64,000 bases of DNA from Paenibacillus sp. FSL R5-0912 (GCF_000758605.1 NZ_CP009282.1:7502001-7566000); one strand, 5' to 3'. Shown: positions 1 through 8,574, counted from the stretch's first letter. The notes: generated by a model from the letters alone, not told the origin. Numbers and translations: made by a program.

Positions 1-1396
1 CCCCTTTATCCCATTTCACTTCAGCCCCGATACCCTCGCTCAGGTAACGAAGCGGAATGTAGGTCATGCCGCTCCAGATGAAGGGCTCTGTATCCATTTG
101 CGTTACGGTGCCATTAATGTTCAGGACACCGCTGCCTACCTTCATCCAGACCTTGGTCATTGCTGCTGGATCTGTTGTGGCAGGTGCAGCAGCTTCCTGG
201 AACTTGCCGTTATACTGCGTTACAATCGCATTGCCCAGCGCTTGTCCGACACTGAACATGGTCTTATAGCCCTCGCGGTTCGTCTGATAAGAAGCGGTGT
301 AATCTCCGGCTGCATACTGTGTAAGCACTTGCTGCACCTGATTCTCATGTGCTGTTAGCGCGGCTTGACCCGCAGCCTCCGGCAGGTTGCCTGCGGTTGC
401 CGAATCAAGGAACGCGGCGAATTCAGTAGTGAATCCGGCGATACGCGCCTCTACTGCCGCTTGGGCTGCTGCATCCTTATTTTTGACTGCCGTTACAAAA
501 TCAGCTTGCGCATTGACATGGTTCGTCACCCAGATTTGCTCGAATGCCGCCGCACCTTCTGCACCATAGATGGAGGCAATCGCTGCTTTGAAGTCAGCCG
601 TGTTCATGGCTTCTGCCCGGATCAGCGCGTCTGAAGCAGCTCTTCCCTCGTATTGCTCCTGCATTTGCAGAACCGACAGGGCGAAATGCTCGCCAGCCAA
701 TTGATTGAGCGCGGATCTCAGATCAGCTGCTTTGGTATCGGCCTTGGTGCTTTCGAATTTGGCAGGCATCTGGGCAACGATTGCACTCGACAATGCCTTA
801 CTGATGCTGAACATTTCAGCGTAGCCTTTACGATAAGCCTCATAGGCGCCCTGGTAATCACCCGCTGCATAATCCTCGAATACCTCCTGGACATGATCCT
901 CGTGACTGCGGATGACCTGCTTCGCTGCGGCTGCCGGAAGCTTGCCCTCTGTGGCCGTGCCGAGGAAATTTCCGAATTCATTGACGAAGCCGCTCACTTT
1001 ATCTTCCGCTGTTTTCATTGCGGCTGCATCCTTGTTCTTGGTTGCCTTCACTAAATCATCTGTGTACTGATTATGGGCGCGGAAGATTCTCTCGAATTCA
1101 GCTGCGCCTGCATCGCCGTACAGCGAAGCAATAGCCGGCTGCATATCAAGTGCGTTCTGATCAAGCGCTTTGTAGGCAGCAGCCGCATCCGTTGTCCCGT
1201 CATAGGCTTTGGTCATGGCCGTTACTGCCAGCGTGAAATGTTCAGAGAGCAAATAATCAAGTCCTGCTCTCAGTTCAGCGGCCGGTGTGTTCACCGAGGC
1301 CTTCATGGCCCCTGTTGTCGGTTCTGCTGCACCTGCAAGTGCTGGCATCATTAAGGTCATGCTTAACATGGGAACGATCCATTTCTTCATTGTCAT
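1..1396 (-). CDS. Exported copper-amine-oxidase/stalk-domain protein (3' end beyond window)
   Basis: The open frame starts at 1396 and runs off the left edge, with about 465 codons visible. The product begins MTMKKWIVPMLSMTLMMPAL, a signal peptide that probably ends near the AGAAEP segment. Two homologous alpha-helical units follow, one from about residue 41 (AELRAGLDYLLSEHFTLAV) and one from about residue 222 (DLRSALNQLAGEHFALSV), so the body arose by duplication with a period near 180 residues. The last visible part (WSGMTYIPLRYLSEGIGAEV) is the typical copper amine oxidase N-terminal stalk fold found in many Paenibacillus surface proteins. A GGAG Shine-Dalgarno at 1406-1409 is 9 nt from the ATG at 1396, which favours it over the in-frame ATG at 1390. 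The exact function is unknown; a cell-wall or extracellular role is inferred. Confidence 0.8.
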   Translation of the reverse strand, partial: MTMKKWIVPMLSMTLMMPALAGAAEPTTGAMKASVNTPAAELRAGLDYLLSEHFTLAVTAMTKAYDGTTDAAAAYKALDQNALDMQPAIASLYGDAGAAEFERIFRAHNQYTDDLVKATKNKDAAAMKTAEDKVSGFVNEFGNFLGTATEGKLPAAAAKQVIRSHEDHVQEVFEDYAAGDYQGAYEAYRKGYAEMFSISKALSSAIVAQMPAKFESTKADTKAADLRSALNQLAGEHFALSVLQMQEQYEGRAASDALIRAEAMNTADFKAAIASIYGAEGAAAFEQIWVTNHVNAQADFVTAVKNKDAAAQAAVEARIAGFTTEFAAFLDSATAGNLPEAAGQAALTAHENQVQQVLTQYAAGDYTASYQTNREGYKTMFSVGQALGNAIVTQYNGKFQEAAAPATTDPAAMTKVWMKVGSGVLNINGTVTQMDTEPFIWSGMTYIPLRYLSEGIGAEVKWDKG

Positions 1397-1468
1397 CTCG
1401 CTTCACTCCTTAGGTTAGTGTTATGAGTGTTACGGGGGCAGTTCAGGTATGGATCACTATTGGATCAC

Positions 1469-1509
1469 AAAAAATCCCCGCTCGCTGTAATCAGCAAGTG
1501 GGGATGCTT
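1469..1509 (-). terminator. Rho-independent terminator of the quinone reductase gene
   Basis: On the minus strand an ATCCCC...GGGGAT hairpin (arms inside 1474-1505, with an inner TTGCTG/CAGC pairing) is followed by a run of T. It lies just downstream of the stop at 1538 and ends that transcript before the next minus-strand gene. Confidence 0.8.
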
Positions 1510-1537
1510 TTGAAAGTAAGGCGTCCCGGATAGGAAA

Positions 1538-2392
1538 TCAAGCCAGCAGCTGGCGTACACCTTCACTAAGCGGGGTAAGCGGACGGTTCAGCAGCTTCTC
1601 CAGATCGCTGCTCTCAATGCCCAGCGCACCGTCGCGGATGGCGCCCTGAATGGCAACTACGATCGGCAGCGCGAATTCGGGCACGCCTGCACCGGCCATG
1701 ATCTTCGCGTAGGTTGCGTCGTCAACCTGCTGCACGTTCACCTCTTGTCCCAGCACTTCACCGACTATGGCAGCAAGCTCTGCCTGGGTCGCGGGTGCGC
1801 CGGACAATTCATACACAACATTCTCACGGCCTTCACCGGCCAGTATGGCGGCCGCGGCCTGGGCATAATCACTGCGTGTGGCCCAGCCAACCTTGCCGCC
1901 TTCAGCGGAAGTCACCCAAGGTGCGCCGGCCTTAGCAGCCTGAATGGAGCCTGCCTCATTCTCCAGATACCAGTTGTTGCGCAGGAAGGCATACGGAATG
2001 CCGGATTCACGGATGAATTCTTCCGTGGCACGGTGTACCGGCGCAAGGAACAGGGAGCTGTTATCGGCATCAGCTACGCTGGTGTAGACGATGAAGCCTA
2101 CCCCTGCGCGGACAGCGGCATCCACAGCCGCCTTGTGCTGGCGGGTCCGGGTATCATTATCGCCATCTGCAGAGACGATCAGCAGGCGGTCGACTCCGGC
2201 AAACGCTGCATCCAGCGTCTCCGGCTGATCGAAATCACCATGGCGGACATCAACGCCTTGTGCCTGCAACTGCTCAGCCTTCTCCGGGTTTCTGACACTG
2301 GCTACAATATTCTCAGCCGGTACAGTCTTCAGTAATGTCTCTGCTACGATGGAACCAAATTGACCCGTTGCTCCTGTTAATGCGATTTTCAT
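1538..2392 (-). CDS. NAD(P)H-binding quinone reductase, NmrA/QorB-like SDR
   Basis: The 284-aa product has an N-terminal Rossmann motif (LTGATGQFGS, residues 4-13) and a conserved YTSVADAD segment near residue 105, as in atypical SDRs of the NmrA/QorB (YtfG) group that use NAD(P)H to reduce quinones. There is no signal peptide, so it is cytoplasmic. It is a single-gene unit with its own terminator. The promoter at 2477-2505 carries a perfect palindrome over the -10, so the gene is probably repressed until a quinone or electrophile is present. QorB-type genes are often controlled by HxlR-family repressors, but none is adjacent here. The exact substrate is unproven. Confidence 0.85.
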   Translation of the reverse strand: MKIALTGATGQFGSIVAETLLKTVPAENIVASVRNPEKAEQLQAQGVDVRHGDFDQPETLDAAFAGVDRLLIVSADGDNDTRTRQHKAAVDAAVRAGVGFIVYTSVADADNSSLFLAPVHRATEEFIRESGIPYAFLRNNWYLENEAGSIQAAKAGAPWVTSAEGGKVGWATRSDYAQAAAAILAGEGRENVVYELSGAPATQAELAAIVGEVLGQEVNVQQVDDATYAKIMAGAGVPEFALPIVVAIQGAIRDGALGIESSDLEKLLNRPLTPLSEGVRQLLA

Positions 2393-2470
2393 TTCAATTC
2401 CTCCATTATGGGTATCTTTTATTTGAATAGCAGTTGTTATTTCCCGTAAACATAGGTGATTTGCTCTCCT

Positions 2471-2505
2471 GTAACTATTGTAGTTACACGTTGGCGAAAT
2501 GTCAA
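2471..2505 (-). promoter_or_regulatory. Sigma-A promoter with palindromic operator over the -10
   Basis: Minus strand: -35 TTGACA (2500-2505), 17-nt spacer, -10 TACAAT (2477-2482). The 17-bp sequence GTAACTACAATAGTTAC (2471-2487) is a perfect inverted repeat with 7-bp arms and contains the whole -10. This is the geometry of a repressor that blocks RNA polymerase. The identity of the repressor is inference. Confidence 0.8.
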
Positions 2506-2621
2506 ATGGATTGTTTCATCAGCTGATGACAGGTATGGAATGCGCATAACGCTGAATGGTTAGCCTTCCCTTATCATGCTATTCTTAATAGACAAATTCC
2601 CTTTTAGAAAGGTTCTGCATA

Positions 2622-3494
2622 ATGGAGAAACAGAGAGAAAGCATCTATACACGCTATGTTCCGGGATTGACTCCGGAATCTGAATTCACCGGCGAGGCCT
2701 GCCAGCTCATCTTCCAATCCGGCAAGCTGCTTGTTACGGAGCCTTCCTCCCCTCCCGGCATCCCTATGGCCCGCTCCCTTGAAGAGCTGGCGGTCACGCC
2801 GCTGCGCATACTCTACCTAGGCACCTTCGAGGGTCTCCCCTGCTATGCCTCAGAGGTAAGCGCGGAAGCTCCCGAGCCGCCGGGCCTCACTTTCCGTCCG
2901 CTGCGCTCCTTATATGAAGTGCTGGAGGAAGACCTGTTCCATCTTGCCGGCAAAGCGCTCCAGCTGCTGGTCTGGGACGGCAATCACCGGTTCTGCGGCC
3001 GTTGCGGAACTGAAACCGCACACTCTCTGACGGAGCGGTCCCGGATCTGCCCTCAGTGCGGGCTGGTTAGTTACCCGCAGCTTGCGCCTGCCGTCATTAC
3101 AGCAATTCTGAAAGATAGTCAGCTTCTGCTCGCCCATGCTCCGCATTTCCAGAACGGGATGTACGGGCTGATTGCCGGCTTTGTCGAGCCGGGTGAGACC
3201 CTGGAGGATTGTGTGCGGCGTGAGACTATGGAAGAGGTCGGCCTGAAGGTCAAGAATATAACCTATTTCGGCAGCCAGCAGTGGCCTTTTCCCAATTCTC
3301 TGATGGTAGGCTTCCTTGCAGAGTATGAGAGCGGAGAAATAACAGTTGACGGCGAAGAGCTTGATCATGCCGCATGGTTCCCTACGGAGCAATTACCCGT
3401 TATTCCGCCGCCGGTCAGCATCGCCCGCAAAATCATCGACTGGGTCGTAGAGCAGCACTCTGAGTCAGGTGCAGCTGCGGACAAGGAATTATAG
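2622..3494 (+). CDS. nudC: NAD(+) diphosphatase / RNA decapping hydrolase NudC
   Basis: The 290-aa protein hydrolyses NAD(H) to NMN(H) and AMP and, in characterised homologues, removes NAD caps from RNA. Zinc ribbon cysteines are seen at 125/128 (CGRCG) and 143/146 (CPQCG). The Nudix box spans about residues 186-208 (GFVEPGETLEDCVRRETMEE followed by VGL). The NudC-specific SQPWPFPxS signature is present as SQQWPFPNS at 218-226. It is slightly longer than the E. coli enzyme (257 aa), with the extra length in the N-terminal domain. An AGAAAGG ribosome site precedes the ATG. It converges with the next gene, with only 12 nt between stops. Confidence 0.93.
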   Translation: MEKQRESIYTRYVPGLTPESEFTGEACQLIFQSGKLLVTEPSSPPGIPMARSLEELAVTPLRILYLGTFEGLPCYASEVSAEAPEPPGLTFRPLRSLYEVLEEDLFHLAGKALQLLVWDGNHRFCGRCGTETAHSLTERSRICPQCGLVSYPQLAPAVITAILKDSQLLLAHAPHFQNGMYGLIAGFVEPGETLEDCVRRETMEEVGLKVKNITYFGSQQWPFPNSLMVGFLAEYESGEITVDGEELDHAAWFPTEQLPVIPPPVSIARKIIDWVVEQHSESGAAADKEL

Positions 3495-3506
3495 ACGGGA
3501 CCCGAT

Positions 3507-4091
3507 TCAGCCTACCGTCTTGAAATAGCGGTAAATCTGCTCCAGCTTACGGCTCTGCTTGCCCTTCGGACTCTCCATGCTGCCGAACTCGAAGAACTTC
3601 ACCTTGCGGATGCCCACAAAATTGAACAGGGCTTTGCGCATCAGCGCCTTGTGTGAGTTATTCAGCCACAGCAGCGGATAGTGGGCCGGCCCCTTCATGC
3701 TGGAGATGCAGATAACGCTCTTCCCCTTGAGCAGTCCTTCCGGCAATAGTCCTCCCTTATCGCGGTACGCGAAGCCGGAAGCAAACATCCGGTCAATGTA
3801 CCCCATCAGCATCGCCGGCGGTCTTCCCCACCAGATTGGATAGACCAGCACAATCTGATCGGCCCAGAGCAGCTGTTCCCTGTATTCCTCAAGCTCCGGA
3901 TCACGGTACATATCGCGTCTGCGTTTATTCTCATTAAACACGAGCACCGGATCAAATCCGGCCTCATACAAATCAAGCACTTTGACTTCGTTAATCTTCG
4001 TATTCTCCTTGCTGCCGCGCAGCACTTCCTGCAGAAAAGCATAGCTGAGACTGCGGTGGTTCGGATGTGTATAAATAACGAGTGTGTTCAT
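3507..4091 (-). CDS. NAD(P)H-dependent flavodoxin-like oxidoreductase (NQO1/MdaB family)
   Basis: The 194-aa protein has the flavodoxin-like 2 fold: N-terminal VIYTHPNHRSLSYAF (FMN/FAD phosphate loop), the YPIWWGRPPAMLMGYIDR core motif and the GFAY segment that follows it. These enzymes carry out two-electron reduction of quinones or nitroaromatics. It is divergent from a MarR regulator at 4212, and both promoters overlap the same operators, so it is very likely that regulator's target and induced by electrophile or oxidative stress. Confidence 0.88.
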   Translation of the reverse strand: MNTLVIYTHPNHRSLSYAFLQEVLRGSKENTKINEVKVLDLYEAGFDPVLVFNENKRRRDMYRDPELEEYREQLLWADQIVLVYPIWWGRPPAMLMGYIDRMFASGFAYRDKGGLLPEGLLKGKSVICISSMKGPAHYPLLWLNNSHKALMRKALFNFVGIRKVKFFEFGSMESPKGKQSRKLEQIYRYFKTVG

Positions 4092-4109
4092 CAGTGTATT
4101 CCCCTTTAG

Positions 4110-4179
4110 TTATCATTTGATAACAAAAACATAGCATAGATTTATTTTAGTTGTCAAATGATAATTGTTTTTTGATAAT
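4110..4179. promoter_or_regulatory. Overlapping divergent promoters with two MarR operators
   Basis: Operator 1, TTATCATTTGATAA (4110-4123), is a perfect inverted repeat with 6-bp arms. Operator 2, TTGTCAAATGATAA (4151-4164), is the same site with one mismatch. The sites start 41 bp apart, about four helical turns. Minus promoter: -35 TTGACA (4152-4157), about 18 nt, then TATGTT. Plus promoter: TTGTCA (4151-4156), 17 nt, GATAAT (4174-4179). Operator 2 covers the -35 of both promoters and operator 1 sits just downstream of the minus -10, so one dimeric MarR repressor could shut both genes. Confidence 0.8.
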
Positions 4180-4211
4180 TAATTTGGTATGTTTTCCTCT
4201 GAGGTGATCTT

Positions 4212-4640
4212 ATGGACAATAACCAGCTGTTCCAGAAATTCGTAGCCTTCAGTGCTGCCGTCCATCAAATAACAAACGATATAACCAAAGATGTGAAATC
4301 AGAGGCCTTAACGCCGCTGCAATATAAAATTCTCGAATACATCGCCGTCAGCCAGCCGGTAACACTCAGCGAGGTCAGTGACTGTATGCAGATGTCGATG
4401 CCCAATACGAGCCGTGAAGTGAAAAAGCTCAGCGAAAAGGGCGTCTGTACCCGGATCACTGACCCGGATGACCGCCGCAAGCAGGGGATCACGCTCTCTG
4501 CCGCAGGTGAAGCGCTGATGAATGAAGCCTTTCAGCAGATTGCAGCCCGGTTCGAGCAGCGTATTGCGGGTATAACGGCAGCAGAACGCAAAGAGATCGA
4601 GCAGGCGCTCGATCTCTTGCAGCACAAAGTATTTTATTAA
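4212..4640 (+). CDS. MarR-family transcriptional regulator
   Basis: 142 aa with the winged-helix pattern of MarR proteins: LTPLQYKILEYI at about 34, recognition helix region MSMPNTSREVKKLSEKG near 76-92, and the wing ITDPDDRRKQGITLSAAG near 96-113. It is cytoplasmic and binds DNA as a dimer. It is read divergently from the flavin oxidoreductase, with paired palindromic operators in between, so autorepression plus repression of that enzyme is expected. An AGGTG ribosome site precedes the ATG. No conserved cysteine is placed as in OhrR, so the inducer cannot be guessed. Confidence 0.9.
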   Translation: MDNNQLFQKFVAFSAAVHQITNDITKDVKSEALTPLQYKILEYIAVSQPVTLSEVSDCMQMSMPNTSREVKKLSEKGVCTRITDPDDRRKQGITLSAAGEALMNEAFQQIAARFEQRIAGITAAERKEIEQALDLLQHKVFY

Positions 4641-4673
4641 GCCAGGGCTATCCTATCCCCATTCCAACAATGG

Positions 4674-6092
4674 TTATTTCACAGCCACGCCCTTCGCCGG
4701 AATCTCAGCGGGGGCTTCCTTGCGTTTGATGAAGAGGGCCAGGATCAGCGCAGCTACTGCGGCTCCTGTTGTTACCATAGAAGCCACATTCATCCCGTGA
4801 ATTAAGCTGTGGACATCTCCCGTTGGTTGCTGGCCGCCGCCGCTATGAGTCATTATGGTGACCAGCAGCGCTGTGCCGATGGAACCGGCAACGGTCCGCA
4901 GCGTGGTGTTCACGGGAATCCCATGCCGGATCAGGGCAGGCGGCAGGGAATTCATCCCGCTGGTGATGACCGGCAGCAAGGTCAGGCTGACGCCGACCAT
5001 CCGCAGAGAGTACCCGGCCATCAGGAACGTATAGGTCGTATGCTCTGTCAGATTCGAGAACAGCAAGGCAGAGAGGACCGTCAAGCCGAGTCCGGTGATG
5101 ACCATCGTCCGGGCACCTATTTTATCGAAAAGCCTGCCCGCTATGGGCGACATTATACAGATGAGAATCGCACCGGGGAGCAGCATGAGACCTGATTTGA
5201 GCGCGGTATAACCAAGCATAGTCTGCATGTAGATAGGGAGCAGCAGCTGGGCGCTCAGCATGATAATCATCAGAATCATACTGATCACTGTAGCCATCGT
5301 AAAGGCAGGACTGGTGAATACCCTCAGCTCCAGCAGAGGATTCTCCATGGTCAATTGCCGCCAGACGAACAGGCCCAGCGCAATGAACCCGATCGCCAGG
5401 GAGATCAGCACCTCCGTACTTCCCCACCCTCTGCTGCCGGAGACGCTGAATCCATATAATACGCCGCCGAAGCCAAGCGAGGATAACGTCATGGATAACG
5501 CATCCACCTTACTTTTCACCTGCGGGGTAACATTCTTAACGAGAAAGACTCCAATGACGGTGATTAGCAGGGAGTAAGGAGCCAGAACATAGAACAGCAA
5601 GCGCCAGGAATGATCCTCTACCAGCCAGCCGTTCAATACAGGTCCGATGGCCGGGGCGAAATTAATTGCAAGCCCGATCATCCCCATCGTGAACCCCCGC
5701 TTGGCAACCGGGATCAGGATGAACGTTAACGTCTGCACCAGGGGAAGCATGATGCCCACTCCGACGGCCTGCACGATTCTTCCGGTGAGCAGCAGTCCGA
5801 AATTCGGCGAGACCGCACACAGGAGCGTTCCCGCGGTCAGCATACCCATGGCAAAGACGAAGACCTGCTTGGTTGTAAACCTCTGAATCAGAAAAGCCGT
5901 GATCGGAACCACAATGCCTGTAACCAGTGCAAAAGCCGTTGTCAGCCATTGGGCAGTACTCGTGGACACCTGGAAATCGCCCATAATATTCGGCAGGGCT
6001 GTATTCAGTGAAGATTGATTCAGCAGCCCGAGCATAGTCCCGATAATTAGAATAGCCATGATTAGTACGGTTCCCTTTGGTATCTTCTCCAT
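4674..6092 (-). CDS. MFS multidrug exporter, DHA2 (EmrB/QacA) family
   Basis: 472 aa of mostly hydrophobic sequence, consistent with a 14-segment proton antiporter of the DHA2 family. Family signatures: LNQSSLNTALPNIMGDF in the first helix, TAQWLTTAFAL (motif D1 region), GRIVQAVGVGIMLP, and motif C in GLAINFAPAIGPVLNGWLVE. It is in the cytoplasmic membrane and exports drugs or lipophilic compounds; the substrate is unknown. It sits downstream of and in line with the ABC exporter genes, with a 52-nt gap that contains the palindrome ATACGTAT (6110-6117) near its own ribosome site (GGAGG), so it may have its own promoter. Confidence 0.88.
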   Translation of the reverse strand: MEKIPKGTVLIMAILIIGTMLGLLNQSSLNTALPNIMGDFQVSTSTAQWLTTAFALVTGIVVPITAFLIQRFTTKQVFVFAMGMLTAGTLLCAVSPNFGLLLTGRIVQAVGVGIMLPLVQTLTFILIPVAKRGFTMGMIGLAINFAPAIGPVLNGWLVEDHSWRLLFYVLAPYSLLITVIGVFLVKNVTPQVKSKVDALSMTLSSLGFGGVLYGFSVSGSRGWGSTEVLISLAIGFIALGLFVWRQLTMENPLLELRVFTSPAFTMATVISMILMIIMLSAQLLLPIYMQTMLGYTALKSGLMLLPGAILICIMSPIAGRLFDKIGARTMVITGLGLTVLSALLFSNLTEHTTYTFLMAGYSLRMVGVSLTLLPVITSGMNSLPPALIRHGIPVNTTLRTVAGSIGTALLVTIMTHSGGGQQPTGDVHSLIHGMNVASMVTTGAAVAALILALFIKRKEAPAEIPAKGVAVK

Positions 6093-6144
6093 TTAGTTTC
6101 CCTCCATTGATACGTATTGATTATCTTCTAAAAATCCGCCTGAT

Positions 6145-6894
6145 CTATGTCTGGTCGGCATAACGCCACCAGGCAAGAGTGCCTATTACGCCAATGCCGC
6201 CGGTTAGATACGGAAGCATACGGCTAATCGCCTCCAGATGGGAGCTCTCCTCCCCCGAAGCGCCGCTGAACAATCCGGGAACAGCCCATGGAATATATTC
6301 CACAATACCGAGCGCCCCGCCGAACTGGGCAACTACAATGGTCAGCAGGACCACGCCGAGCGGAGTCATATAACCACGGCCGATACAAGCCATCCACGCC
6401 ACAGGTATGCTCAGGCAGATCACCATTAGACTGACCTCCGCGTAACGGCCGAAGCCATGAAGAATGACCTCCAGGCTCCATCCGTCCAAGCCGACAAGCC
6501 CTGCTGTTACGCAGCCGACGATGAATACCAGCAGCGCCAGCCCCATGCTGAGGACTGCGGCAACGAGCAGCTTGGCGGCAGCCACCCCGTATCTAGACAG
6601 CGGCAGGGCCAGCAGATCCTTGAGCGTGCGGTCGGAATATTCCCGGCCGAAGATCCAGCTGAACACAAACCCGAATCCGATGAGGCCCCCCATAGAGATC
6701 ACAATACCCAGCTCCTTCAGGAGTCCCTCCATATTGATCTCACCCTCGAAGCTGCTCTGGGAGCCAATCGTCCCCGAGAAGACCAGCCCGATCATGACCG
6801 GCACCATCATACTGGCGGCAAGCGAGATCCAGAACAGCCTGGAACGGCGAAGCTTAAGCACCTCTACCCCCAAGGCTGATATCCATTGATTCAT
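6145..6894 (-). CDS. ABC-2 type transporter permease
   Basis: 249 aa with about six hydrophobic segments. An N-terminal cytoplasmic stretch (EVLKLRRSRLFWISL) leads into the first membrane segment, and the FGREYSDRTLKDLLALPLSR motif is typical of ABC-2 permeases that work with a separate ATPase (bacitracin/BcrB- or NatB-like). The start overlaps the ATPase stop by 4 nt (6891-6894), so the two are translationally coupled and form one exporter. The likely cargo is a peptide, ion or antibiotic; the sequence does not decide. Confidence 0.85.
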   Translation of the reverse strand: MNQWISALGVEVLKLRRSRLFWISLAASMMVPVMIGLVFSGTIGSQSSFEGEINMEGLLKELGIVISMGGLIGFGFVFSWIFGREYSDRTLKDLLALPLSRYGVAAAKLLVAAVLSMGLALLVFIVGCVTAGLVGLDGWSLEVILHGFGRYAEVSLMVICLSIPVAWMACIGRGYMTPLGVVLLTIVVAQFGGALGIVEYIPWAVPGLFSGASGEESSHLEAISRMLPYLTGGIGVIGTLAWWRYADQT

Positions 6895-7817
6895 CCTTTC
6901 TTTCCTCCTTCAGCCTCAATCATTCTTAGAAAATAAGCCTCCAAATCCTCTTCCTCCACCTGAATCAGCGTGGGCGGCATATCCGCATACACAAGCAGCT
7001 TGGAGATGTGGTCCGGGTTCGCGATAGCACGTTCATCGGCAAGCAGCAGCGTTCCCTCTTCGGCTTCCTGCACAGCATATCCGGCCTGAATCAGCCTCTT
7101 CCGGGCACTGGCCGTGTCCCGGGTCTGCACAAGCAGGCGCTTGCGGAGCAGATGCTGCAGCTCCTTCACATCCGCCTCCTGCAGCAGCCGGCCCTGATGC
7201 ACGATGCCAATCCGCGTCGTCAGCCTGGAGACCTCACCGAGAATATGGCTGGAGATAAAAATCGTTACGCCGTGCTGAAGTGCAAGCTCCCGGAGCAGCT
7301 CCCGCACCTCTACAATCCCGGCCGGATCAAGCCCGTTCGTCGGCTCATCCAGAATCAGCACCTGCGGATGATGCAGCATGGCCTTGGCGAGACCCAGCCG
7401 CTGCCCGTTGCCGAGGGAGAGCGTCCCCGCCTTGCGGTCCCGGTAAGCGGTAAGCTGGAGCTTATCGATGATGCTTTCAATGGCCCTGCGGTCTGCGATA
7501 CCCCGCAGCCTGCGGATAATCTCCAGATTCTCGCGGACGGTCAGCTCAGGATAGGAGTAGGGCGTCTCGACCATGTACCCTACCTTCGCCCACAGCTTAT
7601 GACTGCCCGCATCCACCCGCTGTCCGAATACATAAGAAGACCCGGAATCAGGGCGGATCATGCCTAGCAGCATACGGATGGTTGTTGTTTTGCCGGCACC
7701 GTTCAGTCCCAGGAAGCCGTAGATTTCGCCCTGGTTCACCTCCAGAGACAGTCCGTTCACAGCATGATTGCTGCCAAAATGCTTGGTTAACCCTTCAGTC
7801 TGAATCATTGCGGTCAT
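6891..7817 (-). CDS. ABC transporter ATP-binding protein (BcrA/NatA-like)
   Basis: Taking the ATG at 7817 gives 308 aa. Walker A is GLNGAGKTT, the ABC signature is LSLGNGQRLG (a variant of LSGGQ) and Walker B is VLILDEPTNGLDPAG, followed by the H-loop ISSHIL. The C-terminal 90 residues form the extra domain common in drug and lantibiotic exporters. A longer frame reaches 7916 but runs back into the TetR gene. AGGAG at 7826-7830 is 8 nt from the ATG at 7817 and only 2 nt from the ATG at 7823, so 7817 is chosen. It pairs with the overlapping permease and is preceded by a TetR-type operator. Confidence 0.9.
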   Translation of the reverse strand: MTAMIQTEGLTKHFGSNHAVNGLSLEVNQGEIYGFLGLNGAGKTTTIRMLLGMIRPDSGSSYVFGQRVDAGSHKLWAKVGYMVETPYSYPELTVRENLEIIRRLRGIADRRAIESIIDKLQLTAYRDRKAGTLSLGNGQRLGLAKAMLHHPQVLILDEPTNGLDPAGIVEVRELLRELALQHGVTIFISSHILGEVSRLTTRIGIVHQGRLLQEADVKELQHLLRKRLLVQTRDTASARKRLIQAGYAVQEAEEGTLLLADERAIANPDHISKLLVYADMPPTLIQVEEEDLEAYFLRMIEAEGGKKG

Positions 7818-7842
7818 AAACATCACTCCTGCTCCCAATTTA

Positions 7843-7859
7843 AAACTAACTAGTTGTTT
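7843..7859 (-). promoter_or_regulatory. TetR-type operator in front of the ABC exporter
   Basis: The site AAACTAACTAGTTGTTT has central palindrome AACTAGTT and shares ACTAACT-R-GTT with the site in front of the TetR gene at 8581-8592. It lies between the tetR terminator and the ATPase ribosome site, so the regulator can control the exporter. A clear -35/-10 pair is not evident. Confidence 0.65.
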
Positions 7860-7870
7860 ATAATTTGTCC

Positions 7871-7904
7871 AAAAAAGCAGCCGTCTCTTACAGCAAAGAC
7901 GGCT
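7871..7904 (-). terminator. Terminator of the TetR gene
   Basis: Minus strand: AGCCGTCT (7897-7904) pairs with AGACGGCT (7879-7886) and is followed by GC and TTTTTT. The upstream arm overlaps the last codons of tetR (stop at 7888-7890), so regulator and exporter are probably separate transcripts. Confidence 0.8.
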
Positions 7905-8574
7905 CCATAACACCATGGATAATAAACTGCACGATCTGCCGGGTGGTCTCTTCTCTCATCTGCGGGGAATCCAGTGTCCCTAGCAAATGTTCAAACCGTG
8001 AAGAAGACTGCAGGGTAGCTGTAGTCACATTCATAATCAGAATCGGAAACAATGCCGGGTCCAGATCCTGGCGGAGGATTCCGTTCTTCTGTGCAGCTAA
8101 GGCCAATTCATGCATTTGTATAGCATCGTCCGGACGATAGGTGATCTGGTTCCAGGTCTTCCAGTCTTCAGCGGCCTCCCAGAATAGAATTTTCAGGTAA
8201 CTCCGGTGCTCCAGAAGGAAGGACACCGTCTCCCGGGTCCAAGATTCCAGGAAGCTCCTGAACGCCGCAGGGTCCGATACAACCTTCTCATTCTTCAATA
8301 ATCCGCTAATGACCGCGCCTGTAATCTGTTCGCCAATCTGGTCCGCGCGTTTGACGACTTCTGTATATAGGCCCAGTTTGTCGCCAAGATACTGATAAAT
8401 CAGACTTTTATTGTACCCGGACGCCTTCGCAATGACATCAATCCGTGCCGCTGAATAGCCAAACTCGGCAAAGATCTTCTCGGCTGCATCAAGAATAATC
8501 CCTCTGGTTCGGGCAGCATCGTAAATTTTGGGACTCCGTTTTTTTTCTGATGATACTATACTTGCCACCTCCAT
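7888..8574 (-). CDS. TetR/AcrR-family regulator of the ABC exporter
   Basis: About 228 aa from the ATG at 8574. The N-terminal HTH reads TRGIILDAAEKIFAEFGYSA...IDVIAKASGYNKSLIYQYLGDK (residues about 23-66), followed by a helical ligand-binding domain. Similar palindromes precede this gene and the ABC genes, so autorepression and exporter control are expected. The start is odd. The strong GGAGG lies inside the frame, just after the 8574 ATG, and points to codon 6, an ATA. The -10 (8593-8598) is so close that an mRNA starting normally would have only about 9 nt before the 8574 ATG. Either a near-leaderless ATG or a non-standard start is used. Confidence 0.85.
   Translation of the reverse strand: MEVASIVSSEKKRSPKIYDAARTRGIILDAAEKIFAEFGYSAARIDVIAKASGYNKSLIYQYLGDKLGLYTEVVKRADQIGEQITGAVISGLLKNEKVVSDPAAFRSFLESWTRETVSFLLEHRSYLKILFWEAAEDWKTWNQITYRPDDAIQMHELALAAQKNGILRQDLDPALFPILIMNVTTATLQSSSRFEHLLGTLDSPQMREETTRQIVQFIIHGVMEPSLL

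Noticed and set aside
7818..7916. Longer N-terminus for the ABC ATPase
   Set aside because: It would run into the tetR terminator and coding end, and the AGGAG spacing selects 7817.
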